From Tridacna crocea (Eukaryota; Mollusca; Bivalvia; Cardiida; Cardiidae), in contig OX031065.1 in the NCBI GenBank assembly GCA_943736015.1, positions 20,908,427 to 20,972,426 of the forward strand: a DNA stretch of 64,000 nucleotides, written 5' to 3'. The notes beneath the pieces were generated by a model. That model searched no databases. It saw only the letters and a list, made by a program, of their open reading frames with translations, and had not been told where the DNA came from. The first letter of the stretch is position 1, and each line of letters begins with the position of its first letter. Positions 12,134-26,400 of the stretch are shown here, one piece after another. The position numbers and the translations under genes are program-made.

Positions 12134-12559
12134 CCTATGTACAGCAGATAGTGGCTGATTGACGTGCGTGTCTCTCATTCCGAACAGAATGTACAAAAAA
12201 AGTTATTCTCATCGAGATCTATATTACAACTGCTTAAGAAAGTTATATTTTTCAGTTTAAAACAAAATGCCTATTCGCTGTGCAGTGATAAGTCTTCGTT
12301 TTCTTTTAACAGAAGGAATTTGGTCTCTTTTATACTTTTTTTTGTTTTGTTCTGAATTTGGTCTTTATGCCATAATAATCATTGTTGTAAAACCTAATTC
12401 TGATCAAACTCTATTTTCAGCATTCAGTTTGATGTGTTTGACAGTAGGCTTATAGGTCCTGATTTCACTTTGCATACAATATGATTTTAGTGCAACCTGT
12501 TGTTGTATCCACACACATAATATTCCCGAAAGTTGGGTCTGTATTGTGGAAACTCCTCA

Positions 12560-12737
12560 GGGCCCATATTCACCAACCATTCTTATAAATGTTCTTAGTC
12601 TTATTCTCCAGAATTTTCTGCATTTGTAAGTAACACAACTTCTAATTGGCTAAACCATTGTGTTACTTACAAATATAGAAAACCTTAGAGAATAAAACTA
12701 AGAATATTCTCAAGAATGGTTGGTAAATACGGGCCCT
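12560..12737. mobile_element. Palindromic MITE, family F, copy 1
   Basis: Inverted ends GGGCCCATATTCACCAACC and GGTTGGTAAATACGGGCCC. The interior carries GTAAGTAACACAACTTCT and its complementary arm. The second good copy is 36295-36493; eroded fragments lie near 218-300, 10460-10550 and 26370-26550. Confidence 0.8.
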
Positions 12738-13271
12738 GATGTTATTTCTGAGAGATTTTACCTTTACTTTAAGATAAGTGTCTTTTCCACAGACCATTCT
12801 TTGTAAAAAATGTGTTCATACTGTAGCAGTTAATGATGTGTCAAACTAGATTTTAAGCCAATATTCTTGGTAAGGAAGTTCAATAATTCACATCACCTTG
12901 CCACAACAGTGGCCAGGGTGACAAATTTGGTGGACGGACGTTTCGGCCAGCTGAAAGTACAAAGTAGGACGTTTTGGCCATACTGTTTTTCTGTTTTAAC
13001 ACAGAAAAATTGAATTAACAAACTTTCTATGTTTTTGGTACGTATTCATAGATCAAGACAAGGGGTTCGTTATCTTGAAATCTTGTTTCAAACCCTAATT
13101 GCCCTGTCAGTCATGTAGGAGCTCGAGTATGCCTGAGAAAGGCACACCAGTCACAGTCTAGCACTGATTGAAACATTACTTAGTAAATATATTAGTAGCA
13201 TTACGCAAACTGAATTGCAATGGAAAGCAACATAAAACTCCATTTAAACAAATGATTACAAAAATACAAAT

Positions 13272-13350
13272 CGTCGATGTACTTTCAAAACCTCGTAACT
13301 ATACGGCTTATTACAAGCTGTAGTTACGAAGTTTTGGAAGTACACCGCCG
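13272..13350. repeat. Palindromic repeat, family H (ACCTCGTAACTA hairpin), copy 1
   Basis: The arms AAAACCTCGTAACTA and TAGTTACGAAGTTTTGG are separated by a short inverted centre containing TTACAAGCTG. Similar units occur at about 37862-37945 and 62497-62577. Confidence 0.7.
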
Positions 13351-16300
13351 AATTACTGTGTTGTCAAACAATAACTACATGGATATGATTCACTTTAAAT
13401 GCCAATGTTAGGTAATGGTCAGGACCATGATATTTAACCAGCCTCATTTGGCCTAATCTCTTTTGAGGCTAGAACTTTTTGGGATTTATCAATTGTTGTT
13501 GTTCTCCCCTTTCAAAGTCATTTCAGTTGTATCAAGCTGACGGCTCACTTCATATTTTTCCTTGGTTTTACAAGCAGTTCGCGTTCGGGATGTGACTTTC
13601 CTTTTCGATAGAAACTCCCATACTAGTAATACATTATCTTGGCTTAGGATCAAAACCAGGGCATTAAGATTACTAATTCAACACCTTAAGCACTAAGCCA
13701 AGAAAGACTACTCAAAACTCTTTTGAAGTCGATCTTACATTTCCTAGAAATTTTATTGACAGAGTGAAAAGTTTTCTGGGGAAAAAAATAATGATAAACT
13801 TTGCTATCAAGAAAATTTTACATTGATGATGATGATATTTTAACGCAAAATTTCTGTTCGTGCAAATAGTGACATTCGAATTAAAATTATTGTTATGGTT
13901 CTGCCTGTTTCTTGACATCGATTTATAAGTATACTTTATTTACCATTTGGATGACCTCGATAGTTCTGACTTCACAAGATAGCAGCTAAATAGTTATAAT
14001 TCGAATCAATTACAATTTTACATAGCTGAATTGTTAAATGTTTGACTACACATTAATGGGCCTGAAGTTTGAACATTCAAGACAACACAAAATGCCACTT
14101 ACAAAGTTTAAAACTACTCAGGGAAAAAGAGAATTCATAAAATTGAAAACGATCGATCGAAGATATTCTGAAATTGTATCAAATTATAAATACCGAGACT
14201 GTCAGGGCATTAATGATCAATGTACATTCCTTCATACCTTTGTCTAAATTTTCTGAAATGAAACCTGTCCAGCAAGGTAGCTTGGTGGTTCATTCATCGT
14301 TCGTGTACCCGTGGCTTGTATAGGCCTATAGCTATACGTAATTGTGGGTTCGATATCAAGTTGAGGCAGGCGTTCTTTTCAGCAACTTTTAGCCTCTCAC
14401 ATGTATCTGATGCATTTGAGATATTTGTCAATAGCTTGAAAGAAAGTTGTTACACTACCGCTGTGATCAAAAAACGGGAAAACACCCCGGGGCCGGTACT
14501 ATTTTTGAGGGTTGTGGGGGGTGGGAAGGTGGATTCTTAATAATCTCTTCATTTGTCTCGCATTTTGAACAATTATACATTACACGGGCCTCCATGGTTG
14601 TACGCTTGATAACCACGGGACGGGCCTTTTCACATTATCCGGGTAACTAGGTTAAACTAACACTATAATTCTTATACTGAAACATATTTTTTCGCTAATT
14701 TTACTTAAATCACAAACGTTCTTTAGAAATCATTATTTCTTCCTACAAGAATAACAAAATAATATTTTATCTTGAACATTATAAAAAAACCAAAATTCAT
14801 CTCTGCACTTTGTTTTTTCCTAAGAAAGTATTTTCGTAAAATAAAAATTTGTAAAGACACGTTGCCTAAAATAGCATCGATCGAACAAGCTGTCAGTATT
14901 TGGCTTGTCAGCCATAACGCGTTGATGGTCAGAGAATATCTCTCAGTATTTTCACTAGTTTGCGGAAAATAACTGGAAACCGTACTTGAAATACTGATAA
15001 AGTGAAAGACAAATATTCGCTTCACAATACTGACAATTTTATTTCACGCGATCTCTTTTAGTATTTTTGCATTTGGCTGTAAAACTTGCAAAAAATCGAC
15101 ACGCTTGATTTGTTCCGAAACTCGAAAACGGCGCTGCAGATAAATAATAAAGTGTATGAAATTAATCTATCTATTACAAGTCTGAGCATAAAAATGAACA
15201 AAAAAAAAAAATATAAATGCATTTTTGCTTATTTATATATACAATGTTTAGACTTGATATGTTGTGCAATATTGGTTTTATACCATTTTCCAATCTCCAA
15301 ACTTTCCTGCAGCAAAACTGGGTCAAGACTCTAGATTTGTTGACATTGTGGCTTGTACAGTGTTATCGGTTGCTGTACATGGTTTCTCTATATAATATAA
15401 AGTGCATTAAATTTTATTCTTAAGTAACCACAACATAGTTAAGGTCTAACTTAGAAGGAAAAAGCAACAGACCTTAAGAATTTACTTCCAATTAACCCCC
15501 CACCCCCATCTTTTTTCAAGTCTGTAGATGTGTTACATGGGTCATTTTCATCCATGTGTAATGAAAATATGCTATTATATGTTTCTCAGTCATTAATAGT
15601 ACAAATTGATACTTTTATCTCTTGTAGAACTAGTTTGCACCACAATGAGATGGATCCGTCTTCTTGATTAAAGAATTTTGATATATTACCCTCTGCCAGT
15701 TCATATTTAATAGAGCTTTTATTGACTTAAACATATAGTGCAACACTTTCTAATAGATCTACTAACAGTTTTGTTTAGCTTTGTATAGATAAAAGCTCTT
15801 AGTAATAAGAAATACCAAAAGAAGACCTTATATCATCTGCAATAGATGACACGCTTAGGCCGACAAAGCTAAATTTTCCAGGGCGCCTACATGGAACTAA
15901 ATCTTGTCCCATTATGTTGAAATTGAACAAGAAAAGGAAATGACATTTTAAGCTCCAAGCCATTCAATTTCGACTTATAGTCCAACCAGAAGTCAATTTT
16001 GAAGTTGGTATCTTTAGAAACATTGTGGGAAAGGAAGATGATGCTTGACATGAGTATTAACATCTTTTACATTCAAAATGAGTTTTTTGTGATCTACACT
16101 ATCCTGCTAAAAATGTACATTAGTAGGCTCCAGAAACAGGCTGCATGGTAAAACTCAGTTGTCTCCCTTTAACTGCTATGAAAGAAAATGCTCACAAAAA
16201 TGGGCTGTTTTTTGTCAAGCCCTAGACCAGTGTAGAAAATATTGTCAGATTTGCTTCAGTAGTGTTCATGTAATAACTTTATTTTGTGTCTTACAACACA

Positions 16301-16679
16301 ACAGGCTAAAACAACTTTTTTAGATGGTATATATCACGATCAGAGAGCACAGAACTGGCAGTTTGGTCTTTGATCAATATGATTTTCTTGTGTAAAATGG
16401 TGCCTGGAGGTAATGAGGCAAAAGAGAAACTAGTGCTATATGATACATAATGAAACACTTGAACTCATCCGTCTCCGCAAATGGTATATTTTAAAAGAAT
16501 TAGCCACTTTATTAGTTTTTGATAAAATTCTATGATTGTTCCATTTGAAAGCATTAGATAGCACATGTCAGATGATGAGTTTTTTCCTTGTAAGGTTTAC
16601 AAATAATAGTGGGACTCTGTGAAATTTTTTTGCCAGACATATTCATCACAGTCATTTAAATGTTGCAGTCCTAATGGTT

Positions 16680-16876
16680 TAACCCATTACCACACAATCC
16701 CTACATTTGACGCCCCTGAGAAAGAAAGCTTTAGAAAACATTGTTGGAAAAGGAGAAAATGCTGGTAACAACCCTTTACAAAATAAATTTCAAATTTTCA
16801 GTCACTTTTATTTTGTCGTCTGCAAATGCTTTCAATTTGGACAAGCCTAAAATATTGTCGTTTGGTAATGAGTTAA
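16680..16876 (-). mobile_element. TTAA-hairpin MITE, family A, half-palindrome deletion copy
   Basis: TTAA borders at 16680 and 16873. The arms are normal, but the second half of the central palindrome is missing, so the unit is about 197 bp. It shares its right TTAA with the next element. Confidence 0.88.
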
Positions 16877-17101
16877 CTCTTTATTTGACAACAAAATTTC
16901 AGAATGGTCCAAATTCAAGGCATTTGCAGATGACAAAATAAAAATTACTCAAAAAATGAAATTTGTTTTGGGAAGGGTAGAAAACATTGTTGGAAAAGGA
17001 GAAAATGCTGGTTACCAGCATTTTCTCCTTTTCCCTTTATATTTTCAAAAGGCTTTTTTATCAGGGTCTTCAAAATTTGGCATTTTGTGGTAAAGGGTTA
17101 A
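16873..17101 (+). mobile_element. TTAA-hairpin MITE, family A, full length
   Basis: TTAA borders at 16873 (shared with the preceding, opposite-facing copy) and 17098. It ends 47 bp upstream of the first recognised PCIF1 exon. Confidence 0.9.
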
Positions 17102-17148
17102 TTATTGTTACATAAATTTTACAAGTTGTATGTTTTTTTTTTCCCTAG

Positions 17149-17486
17149 ATTGATGGTGTATTTGCTACAAAATGGCTGAGGTGGGAAAGCCTCTGGCTTT
17201 AGACAATCTCGCTCCAGAGAGAGAAAAACCAGTAGATAGTAGCATTACAGGAACCAACGGCAACTTGGAAAGACAAGCAGATCACATCCCAACTGCTAAA
17301 GGAGATGGTGGGCAACTTCAGCACCAGAATTCAATTGGATCGCCTGAACCTTTACCATCCGATGATTTGTCAGAGGAGCTTTTACAGATGGGGTGGCGGA
17401 AATATTGGAGCAAGAGAGAAAATATGCCATACTATTTCAACAAGATAACAAATGAATCTCTCTGGGAGTTACCTCAAGTTGTACAT
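17149..17486 (+). CDS. PCIF1: PCIF1 first recognised exon (5'UTR 17149-17171; coding from ATG 17172)
   Basis: The acceptor TTCCCTAG ends at 17148, implying an upstream non-coding exon. The ATG at 17172 opens a frame with an acidic, disordered N terminus and the WW domain. The donor is CAT|GTAAGTG, phase 0, after residue 105. Confidence 0.9.
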
Positions 17487-20400
17487 GTAAGTGTGAATTT
17501 ATTGTCATCAAGACAGACTGCTATTAAAAAAAATTCATATAGTGCCATAAAAGTGTTTAAAATGGTATTGTATGCCCATTATGAGGAAATCTGAGGAAAA
17601 GTTGCCAATGTACTAGTATACAGTGTGCAGAAAAGATCTAACAAGAAAGGGATAAATTCTTTACACCGCTAAGTTGAATTTTTTTAAAAAAAGATTTCAA
17701 CCCATCTATAGCTTGCTGTTCGTCTGACAGCTGACAACTTTTTATAACATGACAAAGTTGCATGCAATCCATTTTGTCATGTTTCATGACTTTCATGCTC
17801 TGGAAAAAGAATATGTCTTTGGGGCAGAACTTTGTGCATATGACTTCAAAATAGCTTTGCTGCTTGCACGAATATAAAGCACATCAGACAATGTGACATC
17901 ACTCATATCCCAAAATTAAAGGTCAGGTCCATATCAAGGTCAAATGTGTTTTTAGCTGGAGTGCTTGTCAGGTTTGTAGTCATTTCAATTGAATTTTAGT
18001 ATAATACACTTACAAAATTGCTAACCACCAAGTAACATCGTATTGGGCACAAGAACCAAATGTCAGTAGGTCAGTGTCCAAGTCCACAAAAAAGTTGTTC
18101 ATATAAAGTTGAATATCATTGAAAGAAAACAAGTGGGTATGTCTGTCAGTTCTGTTTCTAATGAAATTCAATGTATCTCTGCAGAATGGTGTCAACCACA
18201 TGAAGACAATGCTTCATGTTCAAGAACCATGTCTATAAGTCAAAGTTCGAGATCATGGCAAGGTTATTTGTCTGTCTGTGGGTCCATTTATAACTTTTGT
18301 CTCAATTAACTTACCTTTGAAATAATTTTGCACAAATGTTAACCACACTTACAGAGTGTGTTATGTGCAAGAGGCAGTTCCATAGGTTAAAGGTTAAGGT
18401 TACAGAAAGATCCAATACATTCATAATCATGTATGATTTTTGTGGGGGTTAGCGTACATGTCTGGCCTGTAACTTATTTGATTATGAATAAAATTCATGA
18501 TAACTTAGCAGAATTGTTAACATAAAACCTTGTCTATTGGTCAAAGGTCAAGGCAAGGTTAGAAATTTTTCATTACTGTTTTGTCCATAATCAATTTTCA
18601 TGCTTACAGCTCACAGGAAAAGGTTATTTCTATATTAGGCATCAGCCACTTGTCAGCAACATGTCATGTTTCAACTTTCAGTTGTACTGATTACTGGTAC
18701 TTAGTAGGAATGAGTTACAAGTGCATTTTTTGAAGTTGTTTGAAGACCAAACAATAGAAATGCGCACTAAGTTGAACATAGTGCTCATATCTTTTTCAGA
18801 TGGAGGACTAAAGTATGCTTGTATTAAGTATGGACTCTTGTTACCAGATTAACCCATTACCCATTCCCTACTTTTGTCAACCCTGAGAAAGAAGCCTATA
18901 GGAAAAAATTGTGGGAAAAGGAGGAAGTGCTGGTAACCAGCATTTTCTCCTTTTCCCACAGTGTTTTCTACCCTTTACAAAACAAATTTCAAATTTTCAG
19001 TCACTTTTATTTTGTCTTCTGCAAATGCTTTCGATTTGGACAAACCTGAAATTTTGTCGTTTGGTAATGAGTTAATAGCTTTGTCTGTTGTTACTGTGTC
19101 AGATCTACATGTGAAATTCTATTTCTTTCCAGGACAATCTCTCTGATCCGTTAGGTATAACCCATGAAGGAGCCCCGCAACCCAGCCATACAGATAAGAG
19201 AATCAGCCGGCCGAGTATTGATATTCCACCTGCAGGAAATGGTACAAAACGACGGCCTAGTGGTGACCTTGTTGGCAGTCCAACGGCTAAAAGACAAGCT
19301 TTCTCATATAGGTATTACATTTAGACTACTGGGTTTATTACTTAACAACCTTTCTAATTTGGGTACTACCTGAATTCCACTGACTTGTGATGTCAATATA
19401 ATTCACTACAGTGCGGAATTATGAAGATATGTATTGACATGAAACATTTTTCAGAAAGGAAACCAGCCTTTTGTTAACTCTACTAAATGACACACTTTTA
19501 GATTTGTCAAAATTGAACACATTTGGGTTCTCTAATATTTTGGAAGTTGTTACTGAAAGAGTAGAATATACTGGTGGAAAAAAGGAAAGTGCTGGCTTCC
19601 CAGGGTTTGGAAAACATAGGATTGTGTTAAAAAAGCTTATATTGACCCTTTACCAAACAATCCCTGGTTTTTACGACCCTGAAAAAGAAGCTTTTTACAA
19701 AGATTGTGGGAAAAGAACAAAATGCTGGTAACCAGCATTTTATCCTTTTCCCACAATGTTGTAAACCCCATTGGAAAAATATTTCAGTTTTGAATTACAT
19801 TTATTTTGTTGTCTGCAATTCATTATTGCTTTTAATTTGGACAAGTCCAAAATTTTATCGTTTGGTAAAAAGTTATACAAGTATTGCTGGTAGAGGACCA
19901 TTTGCTTGTTGCAGCAGCTTCTACTTTCCTCACTGTGATTTGAAAAACTGTTTACTGTAGGACTGCACAGTACCCAACCGTACTGGTTATGTGTGAAGGT
20001 TTTTTCTATGCATATGAAGCAGATTACTTTTGACATAATAAGAAAAAAGAAGCAAAAATTACTATATTGCCTGCAACACAGGAAACGGAGCATTCGGACA
20101 TTTGTGTAAAGTGTCGCCCGAGGATCCATCTGCACAGTCTGTGCAGGCTAATCCGAAACAAAACTTTCCTTTTTTATGTTATTTTCTGTTTTACACAAGT
20201 CGGCTGTTGTAGCACAAAAACTGATGCAATCGTAAATTGCCGTCTTGGATAAGCCTGAGTGGATTGCGCAGGCTGATCTAAGATGACACTTAACGCAAAT
20301 ACCCGAATGCCCCATTCCTCCTGCCAATAGCCACATAGAATGAACAGTACACTTAAGTGCACTTGGGAACATCACAAGCAGCTGGGTTTATTAACTCTTT

Positions 20401-23400
20401 ACCAAATGACAAAATTGTAGACTGGCCGAAATTGGAAGCATTTGCAGACAGCAAAATAAATGTGACTGAAAAAATTAAACTTGGCTTGGGAAGGATAGAA
20501 AATGTTGTGGGAAAAGGAGAAAATGCTGGTTACCACCATTTTCCACATGCTTTCAAAAGGCTTCTTTCTCAGGGTAGTCAAAAATTGAGATTGTGTGGTA
20601 ATGGGTTAATTGGAGTACCATCTTGAAATACAATTTGAAAAGCGTTATCTCTTGGCTAAAACTTATGCTGTGCATTCTCACTATTTAAGCCTTTACCAAA
20701 CAATCCTTTGCTTTAATGACCCTGAAGGAGAAAACTTTTGAAAACATCATGGGGAAAGGAGAAAATGCTGGTGTTATGACATCTGCTTTGATATTTTGGC
20801 CTTTACTGTGGCCTTAATAAAAGACTACAGAAGAACTGAAAAGATAGCACATAATGATTCTCCCTTACTGCTAATTGGATATTTGAAATCCATCAGATCT
20901 CCAAGACCAATTCTTCTTTAAAAAGATGTATTTTTGTGGCAATTGAAATTTTTGCATAGCCAGTTGATGGTATAGATTTATGATCTGATTGCATGCAGCT
21001 TGATCTTGATCCACACCATGTGCAAAAGGTTCTGAAGTTACTACATGTATTTGACTTGAAAGAGTCAATATCTTTTCCTAATTTTTCCGCTAGATACATT
21101 GATAGTGTAACTTGCAATACACATGTACTAGTATTGTTACATCAAATTTTATTTTCAGTCCTTTCTGGAACTTTGAAATTCCAACGAACGCTGTGATTTA
21201 TGAGAGGGCACCATTTGTGTTACCACCTCCTCATCCAGAAATTGAACTGATGCGAGCACAACTAGTTTCGCGTTTAAGACAAACTTATCAGGAGTTGTGT
21301 CATTCAAGAGAAGGTTAATTTTTCTCTGTATTATTAAAAAAGTTGATTTGCCAGGCTGAATATTTGCCAATATTACTTTCTTTGTACTTTAAACCTCTAA
21401 AATTATGCTCTGTGATTTTTTTCCTCCCGTTTAGATTTTTAACAGCAATATCTGGCCATAGAAAAAATAAGCAAATCCATTTGCAGCAAAGCTTTTCATC
21501 AACACATTAAAGTCTCATACAGTCACTCATGATTTTTGTCACTCTCATTTTCTCTACAGAAGTAATTTCTTGATACTGATTTATCTGTTTATATACAAAT
21601 GAAAAAAAATCATGATCAAAGTGTATATGTTAGTATAAGCCAAATAGTGGCTAATGTTTGATAAAAGTAATAGTCAATTTGCTCTCTCTCTCTTTTTTTT
21701 AGGTTAGGAATTCTTCTATTTAACTGTCTTAGGGAAAAACACACTAGAGCTCCAGCCTACATCTGGTGAAACCTAGGCCTTACATGTCTAAGTGAGCTGT
21801 TGCAATGTTATGACAGAAATGATGTTAAATGCAGTGTCAAACTTGCTTCAATTAATTAATCTAACTTCAAACAAAGTATCTAAATTAATTTTACAGATTT
21901 AAAATGGTGTCTAATAAAGGATTACATAACATTGATTAATTTTGAACTGAAAAAGTTATTTTAATGAAGAGATTTTTATTACCGGTAGAAGGAATTGATT
22001 TCTTCAGGTATTGATGCACCCACAGAGTCATTGAATAGGTGGCTTTTGGAACGAAAGATTGTTGATATGGGAAAAGACCCTCTCTTGCCTTCTGCATGTT
22101 CTTCCGAAATTTCACAGTCCATGTACAGAGAAATTATGAACGATGTACCAATCAAACTAGTGAAACCTAAATACTCGGGTGATGCCAGAAAACAGTTGCT
22201 GAGGTATGCTGAGGCAGCGAAAAAAATGATTGAATCCAGGTGAGTTGTCAAGATCATCTTTATGTGTTGCTAGGAAACAAATTCTGGCTCTGCCAAACTG
22301 ATCTCGTAGATTAACTCTTTACCAAATGACAAAATGTTACACTAATTGAAGGCAGTTGCAGACGACAATTTTAAGTGGGCTTTAAAGAAGGAAATGGTAT
22401 CAAAAAAGGTAGAAAACACTGTGATAAAGGGAGAGAATGCTGGTAAGCAGCATTTTCCCCTTTTCTTAATGTTTTCAAAAGGGTTTCTTCTTCAGGGTCG
22501 TTGAAACTTGGGATTGTGCAGTAAAGAGTTAATTGTAACCATAGTGACAGAAGGACAGTCATTGTGACAGGATTTTCTCTTGCTGCTGAATGTTCCTTTA
22601 GTGAAGCAAACATGTGGAATAGCATGTAACAAGCACTTGTTGCGTGAAGAACAATCACAATAAATTCAAGGAAAACATGGAGGAGAGCCACAGTTCCTGG
22701 ATTTCTTTACAGAAATTCAGAGTTCCAGATTAGAGGGAGTGACGGTATTTTAAATCTATTATTTCTCTTCCAAACCCTATGTTGCGGGTACTCATTAGAA
22801 TTGTCTAGATGAGATGATTCTAATGAGAACCCATAACATAGGGTTAATTGGAAAATAATCAATAGTTACAATTTTATAATCAAAATCATTCCCTCTATCT
22901 GGAGCTCTGATATTCTAAAATAATGCCGAGGAAAAAAATGGGGTTCAGGTGTACCAATGCTATATTTGTGTCGTGTTCCAACATCGATGTGATATGTGAC
23001 TTTTCAGATTGAGATATGCATATGTCTGTTTACTTGATTTGTCATTTTAGTGATATTTTTTTTCTCGATAGGAATGGAACTCCAGAGGGCAGGAAAGTTG
23101 TTAAGTGGAATGTTGAGGAAACTTTTACATGGTTAAGAAAACAGAATGCAGTCTATGATGATTATCTTGTAAGTAATTTGCATTTGAAACAGTATGTTGC
23201 CTGTTTATGCCTTTCTGAAGACTTTTTGTTGGTCTTGTAGCAGATCACTTCAGAAAAGACTTTGAGAGTAGGTAACCAGAATTTTCTCCTTTTCTTACAA
23301 TGTTTTCATAAGTTTTTCTCTTTAGAGTTTTGAAAATATAGGATTGATGGTAAAAGTTTAAAAAAAAAACAAATATATCAACATTTTATGACAATTATTA

Positions 23401-26400
23401 CACATTGTAATATATGCTACCATCTTATTTTGATTGAAGGGATTTTAAGTTTTGAGACTAAAAAATGGAAATTTGATTTTTGAACGGGTAACACACGTTA
23501 TGGGGGAAAAGGAGAAAATGTTGTCTGTCAGTATTTTCTTCTTTTTCTATATTGTTTTCAAAAGGCTTCAATGTCAGGGTCATGAAAATGCAGGATTGTG
23601 TGGTAAAGAGTTAAAACATCAGTTGACAATGATGTATAAATAATTAAAAAGAATAAAGAACATGAAAAAGCTTTAGCTAGGCAGGACAACCAAATAGTTT
23701 GAATGGTATGAAAATCAATGAACTGATTATTTGTCATGGCTGAGTGAACTGGCTTTTGATCTACTTTTCGGTAATACATTCGAGTGAATGTAATTTGCAA
23801 TTAGTCAAAACAAGAACATGTTTATTTTGTGTGCAATTGCAGACCTTTTTTTTTTGAAAATTCACACCATCTATCTTTTTTATAGATGTTTCTTGTATAT
23901 ATTCATTTATAGGAAAGACTAGCTCATCTCAAACGCCAGTGTCAGCCCCATGTAACAGAAGCTGCCAAAACCTCTGTGGAGGGAATCTGCATCAAAATGT
24001 ATAATTTATCATGTGACTTTGCAAAGAAAATTAAAGACAAACACTGGGAACTGCTGAGAGAGTTTAATATTCATGGTAAACGGGCTTTTGATTCATTTAA
24101 ATAGATATCTTTACAGCCATATGTAAACAAACCCTGCCAAAACTTAAATAGTGTTATAATGTAGTCAGCTTTGTAAACATTGATAAAAAATCAATAAGAT
24201 GTAAGGGGTGAAGAAACTAGGGATTTATTGTCAATTTTAATGCAAAACTCTGGTTGTTATAGTAGCAGTGGGAAGAAATACATTTTCTATGCATCGTAAT
24301 CAGTGCAACCTTGCAAACATCATGGGCACTATTTGACATGAATATACAAGATTGATTATAGTTTCATGAAACGAAGAAAAAAAAGCTTAAAGAACTGGAT
24401 GAAAATGACTGAATTTAATATATATTTAAGATTTCCGTATGAAACATCGTCACATTTCTCTTTAAGTTTTTCAGTCTGCCACAGAGTCTCGCGTTTAATG
24501 ACTCTGAGGAAGAAATCTTCTGAAAACATTGTTAGAAAAGGAGAAAATGCTGGTTACCAGCATTTTCTCCGTTTACCACAATCATCAATGTTTTCTACCC
24601 TTTCTCAGACAACTTTTCCCTTTTGAGCTACATCTAATTTGTAACCTGCAAAATTAAAGCTTTGAATTTGTACAATCTGAAATGGTAAAGGGTTAATTCC
24701 GAGTACTATCTTACACCATACTGCTTTGAAATCAAAATGGCACATGGAGAAATTACTCATTATGGGCAATCTTCTCGCAACAATGTTTTTGTGTAGCAGT
24801 CATGCAGTAAATATTAGTAGGGGGCCATGCTTAGGAAAAAGGGGGCTTAACCCATTACCAAAATGTCAATATTGTAGGCTTGTACAAATCCAAAGCATTT
24901 GCAGAAAACAAAATAAAAGTGTTTGGTAATGAGTTAAGATGTGATGAATTTATGTACTTTTTAATTTTTCTTTTAGAAATCCCACAACCACCAGAACCAG
25001 GGACAAGAAGAAAAGTTCTATGTTATCCAGTATTTAATATGGTGACTACTCCACGTCTCCCAGCTGTGGAGATGACAAATGAAAATGAGAAGCACATACT
25101 GAAATATCGAGGGGAGACAGTGAAGATAAATAGTTCTCATTTTTATAAACTTGTAAGTAATTTAGTTAATAGTAGCTGTGCTAGACATATAGAATACTGT
25201 GTTGTAGAAACTTGCCTGGTGCTTGCATTTGAATCAAGCAGCAAGTTTTATATTATGCTAGATTGAAGGTCAAACAAGGTATCAAAATAAACAATGACCC
25301 ATGCACTGGCAAAAGGGGGCTTAATGCATCTTTGTGATCTGTTGTACAAAGCAGGCCATCACATATGTATGGATTCATAATACCACTTTTTGTGAAAAAA
25401 AAACCACAACATTTTAATCATTATGTAGACTAGTCCCTGAACATACAGATAATTTATGAAAGTTATGGCCCAGGGCAGTCTGCGTGGACTGTGCAGGCTG
25501 ACCTGGGTTAAACTTTTTGCTGATGAATTAAGCCTCCTTTTTTACAGAGCATGGCTCAAATGAAAGCACCTGGAAAGTTACTACAACATAATATTCCTTT
25601 TACTACATACCTACAACTTTCATTGAGTATTTGAGCTGGAACATTTACTGGTATTTGATTATTATATTACTAGGTGAATGAATATCTATCTTTAAGGTAA
25701 GATCTGTATTATTGAAAACAGCTATTTCTACAAAAGTATCATCCTACAAAATTAGCTATAATTAAAAATGAGTATTATTGAACTACTTTCACCGATTCAA
25801 TTTTTCCATTTTTTCCTTCTTTGAATTATCATTTATAAATCTAAAACCACTATATTCTCAATTCAAAAAGAGATAATAATTACCTCCCTTTTCAGAAAAC
25901 TAACAAAAGTATAAAAACATAATTACAAGATAGACGTAAACGAAATTTCTGATCCGTTAGAAATGTACAAAAATATTATTATCTTTATTTATCAACCAAT
26001 TAGAATTTTCACCGGAAGTGTATTACACAGGTCTTACCTTAATAGGCAGACAATGATCTGCTTCACTTGTAGCAATTTTAGGGTTATTTAAACTAAAATA
26101 TTGGACAGCATAGAAGGTGACTATATTCACTGCTAAGTAATTCAACTGAAGATTGCATGACGGCCAAGATAACCCAAATATTACAATTTGTTGAAAAGAA
26201 CTTGACACTTCTGGTCAAAGTTGATCTTAAATGCACCTGTTTGTAGTGTGATTTTGATCTACCTTGTCTCCAACGGTGAAGTTTGCCCTGTTTGCCAGCT
26301 TCATGATTTGATAAAACTAGATGAAAGTTTTTAATTGAAGCCAGCTTCCATATTTACCTACTATCATTAAGAGCATTCTTTGTCTTATTATTGATTTCAG

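Larger units (their letters stand above)
9479..17148. other. Intergenic / 5' non-coding region between TSP1/vWA gene and PCIF1 coding start
   Basis: No coding exon is supported. The divergent genes must have promoters here, but no decisive element is visible. It contains MITEs at 9973-10202, 10733-10876 (partial), 10878-11106, 11908-12133, 12560-12737 and 16680-17101, a cytosine-type palindrome at 13272-13350 and a palindromic fragment at about 11695-11830. The acceptor at 17147 implies at least one upstream non-coding PCIF1 exon; I could not place it. Confidence 0.5.

Noticed and set aside
17487-17594. Extension of PCIF1 exon 1 past 17486
   Set aside because: The open frame continues for 35 codons, but CAT|GTAAGTG is a strong donor and exon 2 joins in phase with a family-like linker; the extension is AT-rich intron.
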